Source: Actinernus sp. WN-2022 (lineage: Eukaryota > Cnidaria > Anthozoa > Actiniaria > Actinernidae). Taken from it: a stretch of 64,000 nt of DNA. Positions 1 through 11,629 of this stretch are shown here, one piece after another. The DNA is taken from NCBI GenBank assembly GCA_030867875.1, contig JAOWCC010001589.1, positions 149,207,745-149,271,744 of the forward strand, in the 5' to 3' direction. Within the stretch, counting starts at the first letter, position 1, and each line of letters begins with the position of its first letter. Below the pieces are notes generated by a model. That model saw only the letters and a program-made list of their open reading frames with translations. It was not told where the DNA came from and ran no database searches. The position numbers were made by a program, and so were the translations under genes.

Positions 1-311
1 ACTCTCTGTCGTTAATAAATCCTTTTCTGTAAGCATATGCAATGCAAATTCTCGTCTCTCTTAAGTTTTGCATTTTGCTCCTCGTGTTTAAAGATATAGG
101 ACTTCACAAATAAGCGTTGTTTTCCGGGGGGAAAAAATGTTTTTTTCCCTCAAACGCAGTACGTCTTCAAATTGGCGGGAAATGATGCCGCGCCAGTCGT
201 CGTCCTGAAATGGTAAACACATTTTGGCGCCAAATTGCTCACGACGCCGACCTAGGGCGTGACGTCACTAAAGGTCGTCGTCGTGCTGGAAGTCGTCGAT
301 TCGTAAGCTCC
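1..311. other. No gene recognised
   Basis: AT-rich flank with several GTCGTC runs and a GACGTCAC motif near 260. I see no coding region, tandem array or inverted repeat here. Confidence 0.5.
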
Positions 312-2010
312 CTAATATCTTACGCAGGACGTGGGATACTTTGGAGAAGGCGGTTTGGAGGGTGGGTCGGGGCATTCGAGTAAAGTAGATATCGACGCGG
401 GAAGGTCTTTAACACATCGGATTACGCCTGTTTCATCGGCGTCCAATCTAAAGGTCGTAAAATCATATTCGAAAAAAATTCCTAATAACAATGAGACAAT
501 AATAAACAAGGTGTACCTTTGTTATGCTAAAAAAGATAACACAACAACTATTCCCTCGGCTGGCATTGCATACTAAATGCTAAAGAGCGGATATAGGTGC
601 GTATCTTTAATGACTGTGGTTATATCTTTACCTTATTTGTGGCTTCTCGTCATCCACACGACACTTCTGATAAATTGCCATAGCCGTTCCATGCAAAGTG
701 TTGCGTCCGTCATAGGTATCCTCCGCAAAATCTACGTTATCGATCGCAAAGAAAACGTGACGTCCTTGCACTATATCTGGTGGTAGATACAGACCGTTAT
801 TTTCCTCCATTCGCTTCAATACACTGCCCTCTATTTGCGTCTCTATTCGTAAAAGTCGGTTGTATTCAACAGACATCCCAAATCCGCGAATCATGTTTAC
901 TAACTCCTTGCTCCGGACCAACTTATGGACTGCGAGGCAACTGCCAACTGTTGCGGCATTTCACGGCTTGACTTAATCACGTTTGATTTCTTGTTGCCAA
1001 TTTGGCGCTCCGTCAGAGACATGGAGATTGTACTCTGTACTAAGCTCATAGCTCGTTTGTGAACTTCTTGGCATTTTTCTTCTGTAGAAAGAGTGAGATT
1101 TGGGCCGTTGATAACCCATCTGAAAAAACAGTATAGTTCTTCGGGGAAATTGTCTTTGGAAAGAGTTTCCAATGATCCTTCAAATACCCACGTTTTGGCC
1201 TTGTTTATGGCCTTTCTCAAATGCAATACTGCATTATACAGTGTCGTCATGTGGTCTTTCATGTCACTGTCCTGCTCTTCTGCAAATTGGACAGCTGCAT
1301 CCCTAGAAGCTTTTATGGTCACTCTTTCCGACTCATTGACCCGTTTTGGCTTATGAAACTCAACGTCGTCAATCTCGCTTTGAATCAGTTGCTTTAGCGC
1401 TTTTCGACTACAGGTCTTATTGTCAACGCCGTTCTCGAAGGACAGTGGAAACATTATTTCCCCAACACTTCTTATGATATCTTATATCAATGGCATGGGC
1501 ATCTGTCAAGTCCACAGCAGTAGAAAGTTTTACCCGTAGCTTATCGTTGCCAGAAATTTCAATGGCATCATGGAGTGACTTACCGGCTGATTTGGTGCTT
1601 ACCGTACTCAGGCTTTCTCTATACCCTGCAGCCTTGTCACAAAAAAAAAACACGTCCCTGTTGTACGGAACTGTTTGTGAGCGAGTGAGTTGAGGAGATG
1701 ATAATTGCGTTTCTTCTAATTTCCTCGGCCTTTTCTCGACTGTACCAGACAGTTCTCTCTCATATTTCCCCCTCAACCTCTTTAGATTCCCAGAATGGGT
1801 TTCCTGGTAGCATCTCCGGTGCCACGAGCCCCCTTTCTCTTTTAACTCCCGTGGGTTAAACGACTTTAGGTTAGACCAAATATCAACGTACTTGGATTCG
1901 CCAGAGCTAGCTCTCAAGCTTATAGCTTTTACAAGTGCTTCATGTGACAACGGATTTTCTGCAATTGGTTCTTCCTTTGAGATTGACAAACCAAACACAA
2001 CTTAAAATCT
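312..2010 (-). pseudogene. Uncharacterised cnidarian multicopy gene, frameshifted copy
   Basis: Three overlapping reading frames give one protein from about 2010 down to 628: 1998-1423, then 1454-900, then 921-628. The first frame has a zinc-binding-like layout, a CLVC pair read in a neighbouring frame just upstream, then SWHRRCY, then DLTDAHAIDIRYHKKCW. The last carries MIRGFGMSVEYNRLL and GRHVFFAIDNVDFAEDT. A further block at 509-312 (VKDLPASISTLLECPDPPS) may be its continuation. I recall this arrangement from an uncharacterised protein family with many copies in cnidarian genomes. Its function is not known to me; copy number suggests a transposon-borne or expanded gene. At least two frameshifts plus one near residue 10 make this copy non-functional. 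Confidence is high that it is decayed coding DNA and low on any role. Confidence 0.7.
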
Positions 2011-2117
2011 AGGAATGAATCACTGACGCCATCTATAACAGCAGATCTACATGGTCTGGAAGTCAACATGGCGGACAACGAATCTGATGAAAAATATCGC
2101 TGACCGATGTACTGCAA

Positions 2118-2788
2118 AACAGTGCACAGGCTCTCTCTACTCCTTTATACACAGGGTTCCTTTCAAAACTAAAATGCATGTTTCCTTGTCTAAAATAATC
2201 CACTTCTTTAAAGGATAGAATGTGAAACACATTGACTACAACCGTTATATAATGAAAACGTTGCAAGGGAATACAGTTTCCTATTTTAAATTAAGAGCTA
2301 GGCCTAATTTGCATTACTAACTTTCTCGGGTGACCATTATGAATAGCCGACGTCCCATAAATCTCTTTATTTTCACCAGAACATATAATCTCAGTTAAAG
2401 TTACGGCGCATTTTCGATGAACATGTGACTCGCTATAAATATATTAATATGGGAGCCTCGTTTCCATGCTAGCCATGTCACGTGACCATGCTTAGTCGCT
2501 GATATGGTATAATTTCATTTAACTCAATGCAATACATAATCTCTGCAATTTTGGTGCATTTTGGTTGAAAAGATACAGAGCTAGGGCCATTTTTGTGTGA
2601 GAGCCTCGTTTTCATGTTGGGAATTTACGTCATTATTTAAATGTCCCATAAAATCGCTCGGTGCAAGTTTCGGAAGTTACACCAAATTTTTTTATGTTCC
2701 TTAAGGTCCCCTCAACACATTTAGATGGGTGGTTTGCTTGCAGCCTGAAATTCCCACGGGACCTTATTCTACGTCATTTGCTGCTGGA
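2118..2788. other. Intergenic, short diverged repeats only
   Basis: No coding region recognised. A motif close to GAGCCTCGTTTTCATG occurs twice (about 2453 and 2602), each followed by AT-rich DNA, suggesting a diverged tandem duplication. Confidence 0.4.
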
Positions 2789-3735
2789 CTATGTTGTTTT
2801 GGAGCATGCTTGTCCGGCAATAATTTGATTTATAGTGCTAATACATTCTGCAGTTGATTCATGAAGATCTGTGGAATTGCTAAATATGTTAGCCCAATTG
2901 ACGAAATTTAGATCATTTATAAATTTAGATTGCTCAAAGTTACTATAGTCTCTAAGGAATATTTTTCTCTTAATTCTATTGGTTGAAGTATTGCAAATAC
3001 AAAACACAGGAAGATGGTCTGATATGTCAGCTAATACAATGCCAGCAGTAATATTTTCAATGGAAGTATTAGCGTAAATATGATCAATAAGTGTAAAGGA
3101 GTAATCAGTAAGTCTTGTTGGTTTGGTTATTAAAGGAAGTAAATTATTTAAGTATAACATGTTTAAGTACTCTTCTGTATTAGTGTGATGATTGTATTTA
3201 AGAAAATCAATATTCATGTCACCCGTTATGTAAACCTGATGTTTCAGCTGATTTAATTGTTTGATCAAATTCTCTAATTCTAATGTAAATTCCTGTAAAT
3301 GCTGGTAGTTGCATCCAACTATTATATTTGGTTTTCAATTACCAGTGACAATTTCTGACCAGCATGATTCCACTAGTGGCATTATAAATTTTAATTCAGG
3401 TCTGGAGACCTTTAGATATGTAAAGACCAGCACCTCCAGCCATAGTTAGAGAATCAGTATGAAAGAAATCGTAGCAAGATATGTCAATGTTGGTTACAGT
3501 GCGGGTATTTAGCTTTGTTTCGGTTATAGCTAACACAACAGGTTTACTATTCAGAGAGTATAATCAGGAGGGATATGTTTTTAGGCAGACTTCTGTTATT
3601 ACAGTGGAGCAGCGTAAGGCTCTCTTGATTCAATGTGGTTAGAAGCTGGTTGAACTTAGACAAAGAATAATAATTAGAAGTTGGAGAGGTCAGCATAAGA
3701 TCAGAGTCTCTGTCATCAAACTTATCAGGATTCTA
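2789..3735 (-). pseudogene. LINE AP-endonuclease domain fragment (LINE-A)
   Basis: The C-terminal half of an apurinic/apyrimidinic-like endonuclease of a jockey/CR1-type LINE reads openly at 3268-2789, with GDMNIDFLKYN, ITKPTRLTDYSFTLIDHIYA and ADISDHLPVF. The N-terminal half upstream to about 3735 is readable only across stops and frameshifts and includes AITETKLNT and MAGGAGLYISKG. The endonuclease normally nicks target DNA before reverse transcription. No reverse transcriptase follows, so this is an isolated remnant. The PTRxxD..TLIDHI and SDHLP motifs are shared with the three larger LINEs in this window, so it belongs to the same broad clade. Confidence 0.8.
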
Positions 3736-3739
3736 CAGA

Positions 3740-4249
3740 ACATTATAAATATAAATTTCAGTACTAAAAACAAGATTAAGGATTCGATTGCACGTAAACT
3801 AGTATATCTGTTAAAAGCTGATTTTAGAGTGATCATTACAGTTGTTTACCGGTAATATTTACACAGTAGGGTATGATCGAAAATAAGTTGCGCTGATTGG
3901 TTAAAAAATGTTTTATTGTGTTCGTTATTGTCATTAAAAAAAATTCTAATCTGTTTTCTCACAGTCGGTTTTTGTTGATTTTAAAGATTCCAGAATTGAC
4001 TTTTGTGAATATGACAAGGATCCAATTCTACATTAGCTAATGAATGAGATAAGAACTTAAAATAAAGTGTCAGTAAATTGGATAGTTGTACCCCATTTTC
4101 AGACTGAAAAACCAGCAAACAAACCAGTTATTCTAATTCGCTCCCCCGCTCAACCGAATATAAAGCATTTATCATGTAATACTCAACAGACTTATAGGAG
4201 TGTGTCCACACGTGACGCGTACGTATAAAAAGAACGGGAAGAGAAAACA
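3740..4249. other. Intergenic, nothing recognised
   Basis: AT-rich DNA between the LINE fragment and the 3' end of the tyrosine-recombinase gene. It may hold non-coding terminal sequence of the DIRS-like element, but I could not identify its repeats. Confidence 0.4.
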
Positions 4250-4708
4250 TTAAATATCCAATGATCTGGAAACAGATAAAAGCGATTCAATGTTATCTTT
4301 TATGTACCCGTCTTTGGCGTTTTCTGATTTCCACCGGCCGTGTATTTTGAATAATCTGTCGCTGATATTCGAGTTAGCTGCCGCGGAAGCGCCATCTGCC
4401 TAAGGCTATGTAACCCGTAGTCCTTTTCTCGAGGCCGATCGACTCAAACGCTTTAAAACAATTTCCCTAGCTCTGGAATTAGATAACTGGGAGAGGTTTC
4501 GAAACTTATAACAATCTTCTCTGCTGAAATATGACATTGGGCGAAAAATGTCCTCTTCTGAATCCGGGGCAAAGCCTCCCATACTAAAGTATCTAAGACA
4601 TAAGGTGACCGGACAAGTGGTTTTGTGGGTTTGGGCGATCACTACCCAAGCACCATCCCTATACATATCGGTTTTACTGTGTTCTATGAAAACTCTCATA
4701 AAGAACAT
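4250..4708 (-). pseudogene. Tyrosine recombinase, C-terminal catalytic part
   Basis: This is the distal half of the recombinase catalytic domain. Order seen: EHSKTDMYRDGAWVVIAQT (beta-hairpin with the catalytic Lys region), then a frame change, then HSLR (box-II His/Arg), RLFKIHGRWKSEN with the second His, and KDGYIKD with the probable nucleophilic tyrosine, ending at a TAA at 4252-4250. A frameshift lies in the HSLR region, so the copy is broken. The wording closely matches the recombinase encoded with DIRS-like reverse transcriptases in cnidarians, often labelled as integrase/recombinase xerD homologue. Its N-terminal half lies upstream at 6270-6777. Confidence 0.82.
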
Positions 4709-4711
4709 TGC

Positions 4712-6268
4712 CCAGAATCAGTGGACATATTCATCCCTGAATCTCATTAGAGGCCCGAAAATCATTGAAGCATTGCTGGTTAATGAGGCAGCGGGAGATT
4801 CGAATACAGAGAAAACGGCGTAAACCGCTTCACCAGCATACCTTTGAAGCGCTCTAATATTATGGTTTTTGGACAGAAAAATGGCTTACACGCGGCTTAT
4901 TATGGTCACACAAAACAGCTGGGATATTTACTTTAGTTGTATCTTTCAAAAACCCCTGTACCTTAGCCTTCTGAATCTTGGCGAGTTTTGAGCGAATTTT
5001 GTATGGAAAGTTGCTCGGGACAATATTCATGGTCGATTTACAACTAGAAATATAAGACTCAGAAATGGCTTACACGCGGCTTCTTGTAGCCCTAAAAATT
5101 GACTTTAAAATGAGACCTCAAGCTCTCCAAACGGTCACAAAAAACCCTGTACCTTGGATTAAAAAAATGAAAAAGTTAAATAATTCGGCATTTCTGTCTA
5201 CCAGATGAATTGAACTCTTCAATTGAGTATTAGAGTGTTGAGTCCCTTGGGGGTGTTTAACAAGCGGAGCGAAGCGAGCGGGAATTTCAAAGTCGAGCAA
5301 TGATCAGCGTGTTGAGTCCCGTGGGAGGTGTTGTTGCTTCGTGGCGTCGGCATCAGAACAACTGAGGACGTTATTACGAGTTGCCGAAGTAGATTTTTCT
5401 TTGGTTTTAGATACTCTCTTGAAAACGCATTGGCTAAAATGTTTTAAAAGTGAAAGTGTTCATTAAAAGCTTTTAAATGATATAAGTAACGGGGTATTTT
5501 GTGGTTTAGAAAATTTATCAAGCCGCCAGTTAACGAGTTGAAGTAGATTCTTCTCCGGTTTTAGATGCTCTATTGAAATCTAATGGCGTCAAACTACGTA
5601 AGAACATAAGTTTACTTGTCGTGATAGGATTTCATCGGAACTAGAGTAGTTAGGTTAAGGCAGAAGATGAAATCATAGGAATTGGTATCGAACTGACTTG
5701 GTATTGAAACGTCTTGAGTTGGTACGGAAATGGCTGGCATCGATTAAGAGACTGGTATCAAAACGACCGGTTACCGCTTGAATAACATCTCATTTTAAAG
5801 CTACATATTTCGAGAATCTGTATTCAGACTTATTTGCGATGCGATTTGAACACGACTGGGAGATTATTGAGAACGGCTTGGAACACTGTTTGCCGACCGG
5901 CTTTTTTCCCGCTTCCACGTGAAAACTCTAACATTACATTTTAAAGCTACAGCTTCCTAGAATCTGTATTTAAACTTATTTGCGATGCGCTGTGAACATG
6001 CTGTGAAAAAATTGAGAGCATGAGGTTTAAGCCGAAGGGCTTTGTCGTTTTGTGGATAAACTATTGTTTGGCTCTTTCATTCCATTACCTGGTTTTACGA
6101 ACTTCTATTGAATTGACTTTCACACTTGAGATCGGCTAGGGACAAGCAACTCCCAAAGCTCATTTATTTAAGCCAATCGTAGGGCAATCCTCTAACTCAT
6201 TAATATTATAATTAGTTGACCTTAATGTAGTCCAAAATCTCAAAGTGTCCCTCGAACAAAGGCCATTC
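4712..6268. other. About 1.55 kb foreign DNA interrupting the recombinase; tandem duplications
   Basis: The recombinase frame stops after DFTFEKS on one side and resumes at MRVFIEHSK on the other, so the DNA between is an insertion or rearrangement. It holds no recognisable gene. It contains diverged duplications: a block with GGCTTACACGCGGCTT at about 4880 and 5065; GTGTTGAGTCCC at about 5235 and 5308; and a block starting CATTTTAAAGCTACA at about 5792 and 5936. I found no terminal inverted repeats or target duplication. Confidence 0.5.
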
Positions 6269-6269
6269 T

Positions 6270-6777
6270 GCGCGATGATTTCTCAAATGTAAAGTCACAA
6301 AGTTGTAAATTAACTAATTCACTGAAGCGCAAAAAAAATACAACAAATAGAGTAAGCAAACGCAGGTCTGACAGACTGGATGAGGGAAGGCCGAAACGCG
6401 TAAACAGTAACTGAATAATTTCGGGTGTAACCGGTTCTTTTTTCTTAACATGAACGCTTAAAAGCCTTCTAGACGCCTCAAGGACGGCTTGAACTACAGA
6501 CGAACTGCATGGATCATCATACCCAGCTATTTCATTTAATACCATAATGGACCTCATCAATTACACTACATGAGGTAGAAGCCTGAATTAAACTAAGAAT
6601 ATACAATGACACACAATCATTAGAAGCGAGAAAAACGCTCACTTCGAAAAATTGTGAAGCCCACTTTTTCCAACGGTCAATGCCTCTGGTATTTCTTCTG
6701 TGTGTTATTTGCCTTACTCTTTGTAAGGGCCTCTGGCAAAGCGTCAACGAGCTCTCTAAATCTGGAGTCTTGGACAT
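6270..6777 (-). pseudogene. Tyrosine recombinase, N-terminal core-binding part
   Basis: Two overlapping frames, 6777-6532 and 6560-6240, give the SAM-like core-binding domain and the start of the catalytic domain. Motifs: RRNTRGIDRWKKWASQF, then EIIQLLFTRFG, then VVFFLRFSELVNLQLCDF, where the Arg of LRFSEL is the first catalytic arginine of tyrosine recombinases. A frameshift separates the two frames near 6545. The rest of the catalytic domain lies downstream at 4250-4708 after a long interruption. Confidence 0.82.
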
Positions 6778-7236
6778 AGCTAAACTGTTATTGAAGGGAA
6801 TCCCGAATTAAATCTGAAACAATTCAAAATATTTAAAATGCAAGGCACGCAACCTTGTAGGTACAGCAAAAATTGGCTCAAAGGTAACTACCGTACTGTC
6901 TAGTATAAGTATAGGTACAGTTCATCAACGTTTGAAAATTGATTATTAATTGTAAATAAGCCAATCGGCTTACAATATCAGATTAACGCTAAGCTATCCA
7001 GCTGGAGAGCCACTCGGCTCCTGGATAATGGCAAATATTCAATAACTAGTTATCAATAATGGAGCCACTCGGCTGTGATTTTCTGCCCATATGTCAGCGA
7101 TACCCTACTTGCAAATCTGCAGCTGGAAAAACCAGTATCAAAGCAAATCGGCTATTCCATAACATAAATCAACGTAAATGAGTGTAGAGTGTACCTGCCA
7201 ATCGTTCTATTTCGATATTCAACCAGTGATCGTTTT

Positions 7237-7877
7237 TTAAGCTTGTAATCTGACAGCCAGAACGGGGCTCGTCAAGTTTTCGGACCCAATGAGTGAGTCC
7301 TTGAAATTACCTAGAATGAAAATCCGTGTGGAACCTGGGAACTCAATTTTACCAAGGGTTGACAACTGTAAGCATCGCGAAAAAGGAAAGTCCAAACAGC
7401 ACTGGAGGGCCAGTAAGGTACTACGAGAGTCCCAGTCGCATGACTTGCTATTAAGTGTTGTATAACTCTCTATAACGCAGTGTAAAGGAGGGACTAGCCA
7501 ATTATTCTCCCCCTCCCAAGAAACAGAAAAAAACATCGACAATCTCGGTACTGGGCATGTAAAACTGAAAATTAAACAGCGGTAAATGAGAATTGATTGA
7601 ATTCGCAAATCTGTCAATCGTATGGGGCCCCCAAAGGGCATCTAGGTACGTAAAAAAACTCTAGTTCGGTAGCCCAATCGTCATAGTCTTGCTGATCTCG
7701 TTAGCAAAGGAATTGGGGTCACGTGGAATCCACTCGGGACTCAAACTTATACTGTTGTCTCTACAGAACATAAAGATATCAAGTGCGATGGCATGTAATT
7801 CTGGTTTTGGACTCCCTATTTCTATAATACGTACTGCGGCCTGGTTGTCAGAATGTTTTCAGCGATGTGAAAGATAA
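7237..7877 (-). pseudogene. DIRS-type RNase H region
   Basis: Read across several frameshifts, the minus strand gives SDNQAAVRIIEIGSPKPELH and SLSPEWIPRDPNSFANEIS (7877-7689), then DDWATELEFF, TIDRFANSINSHLPLFN, and WEGENNWLVPPLHCVIE (about 7510). These are the hallmark blocks after the DIRS reverse transcriptase: RNase H with TDNQAAV, then the VDRFA and NNW.VPP blocks. The longest open frame is 7641-7237. The family removes RNA from the RNA:DNA intermediate. The copy is frameshifted at least three times. The reverse transcriptase that should precede it is absent. Confidence 0.75.
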
Positions 7878-8020
7878 CAACGAGAAATATATGGCTGTGA
7901 GTTCTCTCCATGTGGAACTTTGTCTCGCCTCATTCTCGGTTCTTCTCTATGTTCGGGCAGCTCTTCTGCAGTGGGACCTTCATATGACACGTCTTCTGGC
8001 CGTTTAGGATTCGATGACAT
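7860..8020 (-). CDS. Short start ORF of DIRS-1, possible gag N-terminus
   Basis: An ATG at 8020 opens about 53 codons beginning MSSNPKRPEDVSYEGPTAEE, rich in Glu, Pro and Arg, ending just before the RNase H block. It may be the N-terminus of the element's gag-like ORF fused by deletion to RNase H. There is no domain to confirm this. Confidence 0.35.
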
Positions 8021-9710
8021 TTTTTAGAACACGCCGCGAAGAGCGTTGGACGCGAATGATTAACATCAACTGTTCTGCTATATATATTAGCGTCCCGCTA
8101 GTGAACCCTGGTTCCCTCCCTAACACAACACTTACATTCCTGCGCACTATATGCGCTAGTTACGTAACCCATGATAAATATATTGTATTTCTTGTTGTCA
8201 GTATGTAAATAAGGCATTTTCTCACCAAGCAACAGAATGCACTTTGGATTAGATAGCCGTGTTGGCCCTGGGTGAGAACGCTAAACATTATTATGGTTTG
8301 CGCTTATGCTCTCGTTCAGTTCTGAAGTGAAAAGAACATGGAGATGTTTGTGTTTTCATGAGCTGTTCGTGGCTATCACGTCTACAAAAATGTCTGGAAG
8401 CCAACTAAATGGTTTATTTTACGTCGAAGAGACAGGTTTCCCAAGCCAGAGGCGTATATTTAAGTATTCCGACAAACACCAGTATCGAATTGGAATTTAG
8501 GTTGGTTTTTGAGCTACTGACGAAGAAACTTGATCCTTACCTCTAATGCAGAGTGCCTTATGACTCAGGCCACCACAACAGAACTGATAAGTATTTTCAG
8601 GATTATATAGCGCCATTTTCGGAAGCAGCAAATATAACAAATATAAAATATAAAATGAGAAAATACAACGAACATCGTAACGACAAAGCGAAAATACGAT
8701 AGGCAAAACAAACGACTAGCAAAGTTAAAGCGAAACAATGTCAAATATATGTGAAGCAGTGTCAAATTTATAATAATGTAGAACAGGGAGTGGACCAAAA
8801 AACGTTAAGTAAAGCCATATTTTCCTAAATCAGAGGCCCTTCGAATCTTTACAGGTGGTTGATCATCTCTATACTTAATAAAAAAATACCTATCCACAGT
8901 ATAGACGTATCCCGAGTCGCCGACCACTACCCTTGAATGTTTATATAACTGCTGGTTTGGCCAAGTCAAATCCTTGTTGACGACCACCCTTTAACTTTTG
9001 CTTGGCTTTCATCTCTTTACGTTAGAACCCGTACAGTAGTTGGTAAACGTTAATATCAGCGCCCTCTGGCCATCTTAATACGCCGTGCCAACAAGGTGAG
9101 CATGATAAATTTCACTACGTTTGAGAACTGTGCCTAATTCGTCCCTCGCTTATCTTTATTGTGAAACTTGGGGTTTTCAATCTTGTTAATCCGTTCTTCG
9201 ATGGTTTCCCATATCCTCTCTCGATCAGGACTTCCTTTCTAATAACTAAACAAATCACTTCCAATCATTTCTCGAAGTAAAACTACGTCGTGATCGTCTG
9301 TCCATTCCATCACGGCCCTAAAAACCACAGAAATGGAGTGTTTATAGCGATTCTCAACCATCCTTCCTTAAAGTTTTGTCTTGAAGAAAAAGTTGTGTTT
9401 TGGTGAGATTTTGTTGCCCTCTGACTTCAGCTCGGTCAAATTCTGATAATTTAGATTATTCGAACTCAGTTTCGTCTTTGGATATCTATAAAACTAGAAG
9501 AACTCTAGCTCAACTAGTTTACATTGTACTCAAACTATACCTGTTATTCTGTTATTACTCGTCTCTTCGACTAACCTCATGGGATCGTTCGATATTAAGC
9601 TTATATTAGCACCTTTTTGACAAATAATTCATTCACGAAGAATACTTCAGAAATTTGTCTGGTTATCAGTTTTCAAGCGAAGCTCAATTCCCGTAATTAT
9701 GAGTTGTTAG
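8021..9710. other. About 1.7 kb without a supported gene
   Basis: Short open frames occur at 8306-8500 (+), 8565-8798 (-) and 8805-8987 (-). The last reads SGYVYTVDRYFFIKYRDDQ, which looks protein-like, but I recognise no family. No tandem array or inverted repeat seen. Confidence 0.4.
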
Positions 9711-10680
9711 TGTAAGAGCTCGTGCCAAACAAAAACGACCCAGAAACGCAAAGGTTGTCCGCGCAAAACAGATGGGGGGAAATGCTCAAGCCACTGCTCG
9801 TGCGGTTCACGTACAAAGCCTTGCAAGAATAAAGTAAGTGTGTACTTTGAATCTGAAAAATTATATGGACTCGCCATTTACATTTCTTTTTAACTTTTAT
9901 TCAGTTACCTTTCTTTGTTTTTATCAGGTTGAAATCCCCTTATTCAGACCAGTCGACCAAGAAGAAAGTCGACCAAGCGAAGAAAAGGGGATGCGAAACA
10001 AAAACGTCACGGTATGTTTTGAGGGAATAAACGACAACACAGCTAGAACTGTTCTTCTAATTTCCGTATCCATAGGCATATTATAAATAACTTTCATATG
10101 ATAAGGATTAGGTTTTTATATGAAAAACTTCCTATTGATAACCACTGTAAATCACGCATTTTAGAATGACCAAAAATCCACATGAACCTGCTATCTGCTA
10201 TCACTGTTATAATCATATTATTATTATATTATAATCCAGATTGGTGTAGATGTTCCTGTTGCCTTTTAATGCCACAAGATATTGAAAATAAATGCTGTGG
10301 CCAGAGAAACTGTGTCACCAATCGGAGCAGATTTCATATACTCTGTTTAGACCCAGAGGTACTCCAACTTTGCATTAGAAACTGGGCTGACATTAGAAAT
10401 GATAGAGATAACAACAGTGTACACCTACACTGTATTTCAAAATCCCACTTCTAGCTCTGTATTTGTGTGATATTGTTTACATGATACCAGTACAAAATAT
10501 CATTATGGATCAGGTTCACTCGCCAGATTGAAAGTTTTGAAATCTGACCATTTTCTGTACCGGCATCATATAAGCAAGGTAAGAGATTCATTCTGGTACG
10601 AGACAAGTGGCCTGACTGGGATGGGTAGCACATGCATGTTAAAATTGATGCAAGGTGATGCCATTTTGGTTTGATTTTTT
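9711..10680 (+). pseudogene. Spliced gene with Cys-rich (CXC-like) exon and P2X7 intracellular-domain-like exon
   Basis: Exon 9711-9833 encodes GKCSSHCSCGSRTKPCKNK, a Cys-rich CXC-like block, and ends at a GTAAGT donor; TTGTTAG precedes it. Exon 9928-10011 lies between TTTTTATCAG and GTATGT, 28 codons starting VEIPLFRP. The third exon, about 10240-10416, encodes PDWCRCSCC, MPQDIENKCC and LCLDPEVLQLCIRN, matching the Cys-rich cytoplasmic ballast domain of P2X7 receptors, a zinc-binding fold also found in many stand-alone proteins of cnidarians and fish. A weak fourth exon near 10486-10620 has ISLW and RDKWPDWDG. The order Cys-rich exon, linker, P2X7-like domain is known for such proteins. There is no P2X channel domain, so this is not a receptor. 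The exon 2 to 3 phase does not join cleanly and the last exon has stops, so it is partial or decayed. Confidence 0.6.
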
Positions 10681-11629
10681 TACGCAAACTTGCTGGCTAC
10701 TAACAGCAAGTTTTTCCTCATTAGCATACCTCAGACTTCAAGCAACGTACAGTACATACAAACAAACAGGCCATAAATCGAAAGGAATAGTCACACTTAA
10801 TAATCACCAAAAAAAATAGAATATGATAAATATTTTGAGGAATGAGCATTTTAAAATATAAAAAAATACAGAGAATGTATGGCTGTCAGCAACTCTTGCC
10901 ACCCAGCCCATTTTACAGTTTTGAAAAGTGAATTTCTCCATGAATATTTAACATATCACTATCAAATTTTCGGTGATTACTAAGTTTAAAATTCTCTTTC
11001 AACCATTTGTTTGGAGCTTGAAGTTTAATTCATGCTAATGAGGCAACAATGTAAACAACGTCACCAAGGATTGACCTATAGACTGTTCTTTCGTTGGATC
11101 TCACTTGAAGTGGGTGGTTGCACAGGGGCAATTGTTGGTGCAATCCGCCAGGGATCATTTTCTGCAAGTGGTACACGGTCAAGCATGCCTTTATTTCCTG
11201 TTGATCTTGCCTTGAAGATTTTTGCTTGAAGCATAGGCAGGTAGCCATAATCTTTCTCTGTCTTGAAGACTTTTGTGTCCCACGCCTTCGTTCGTGGATT
11301 GAACTTTATTGTTGTCTACGCTTCTCTTCTGTTAAAATGATAGTTATGATCGATGGCAGCAAGGACCTTTCTAGCAGCAAAAGCCTTATTCCTAAAAAAA
11401 TGGTTTAACAAGAGATACATTTATAAACACTAAACACTGGCAGTTATGGAATTCATGCTATCATATTGCTCTTGTCAAACAATTTACACCTATTTTTCTC
11501 AGCCAAAATGGTGCAGACGTCAGGCATTTCAGACTCAGAGCATATTTTTAGGAAGCTGAAATACTTACTGAAAAAGCACATCTCTTTGGTGCATACATCA
11601 ATGACATTGCATTAACATTCCTGTGTGTC

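Larger units (their letters stand above)
4250..8020 (-). mobile_element. DIRS-like retroelement, rearranged (DIRS-1)
   Basis: Read on the minus strand, this stretch holds a short start ORF, a DIRS-type RNase H region and a tyrosine recombinase, the gene order of DIRS/Ngaro elements, which integrate with a recombinase and not a DDE integrase. The first ORF (8020 to about 7860) runs straight into RNase H, so reverse transcriptase is missing through an internal deletion. The recombinase is split by about 1.55 kb of unrelated DNA (about 4712-6268). The element is not mobile as it stands. Terminal or internal complementary repeats of DIRS type were not found by eye. Confidence 0.75.

Noticed and set aside
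331..576. Plus-strand 81-codon ORF
   Set aside because: Opposite strand of the possible C-terminal block (509-312) of the uncharacterised family; low-complexity Gly start.
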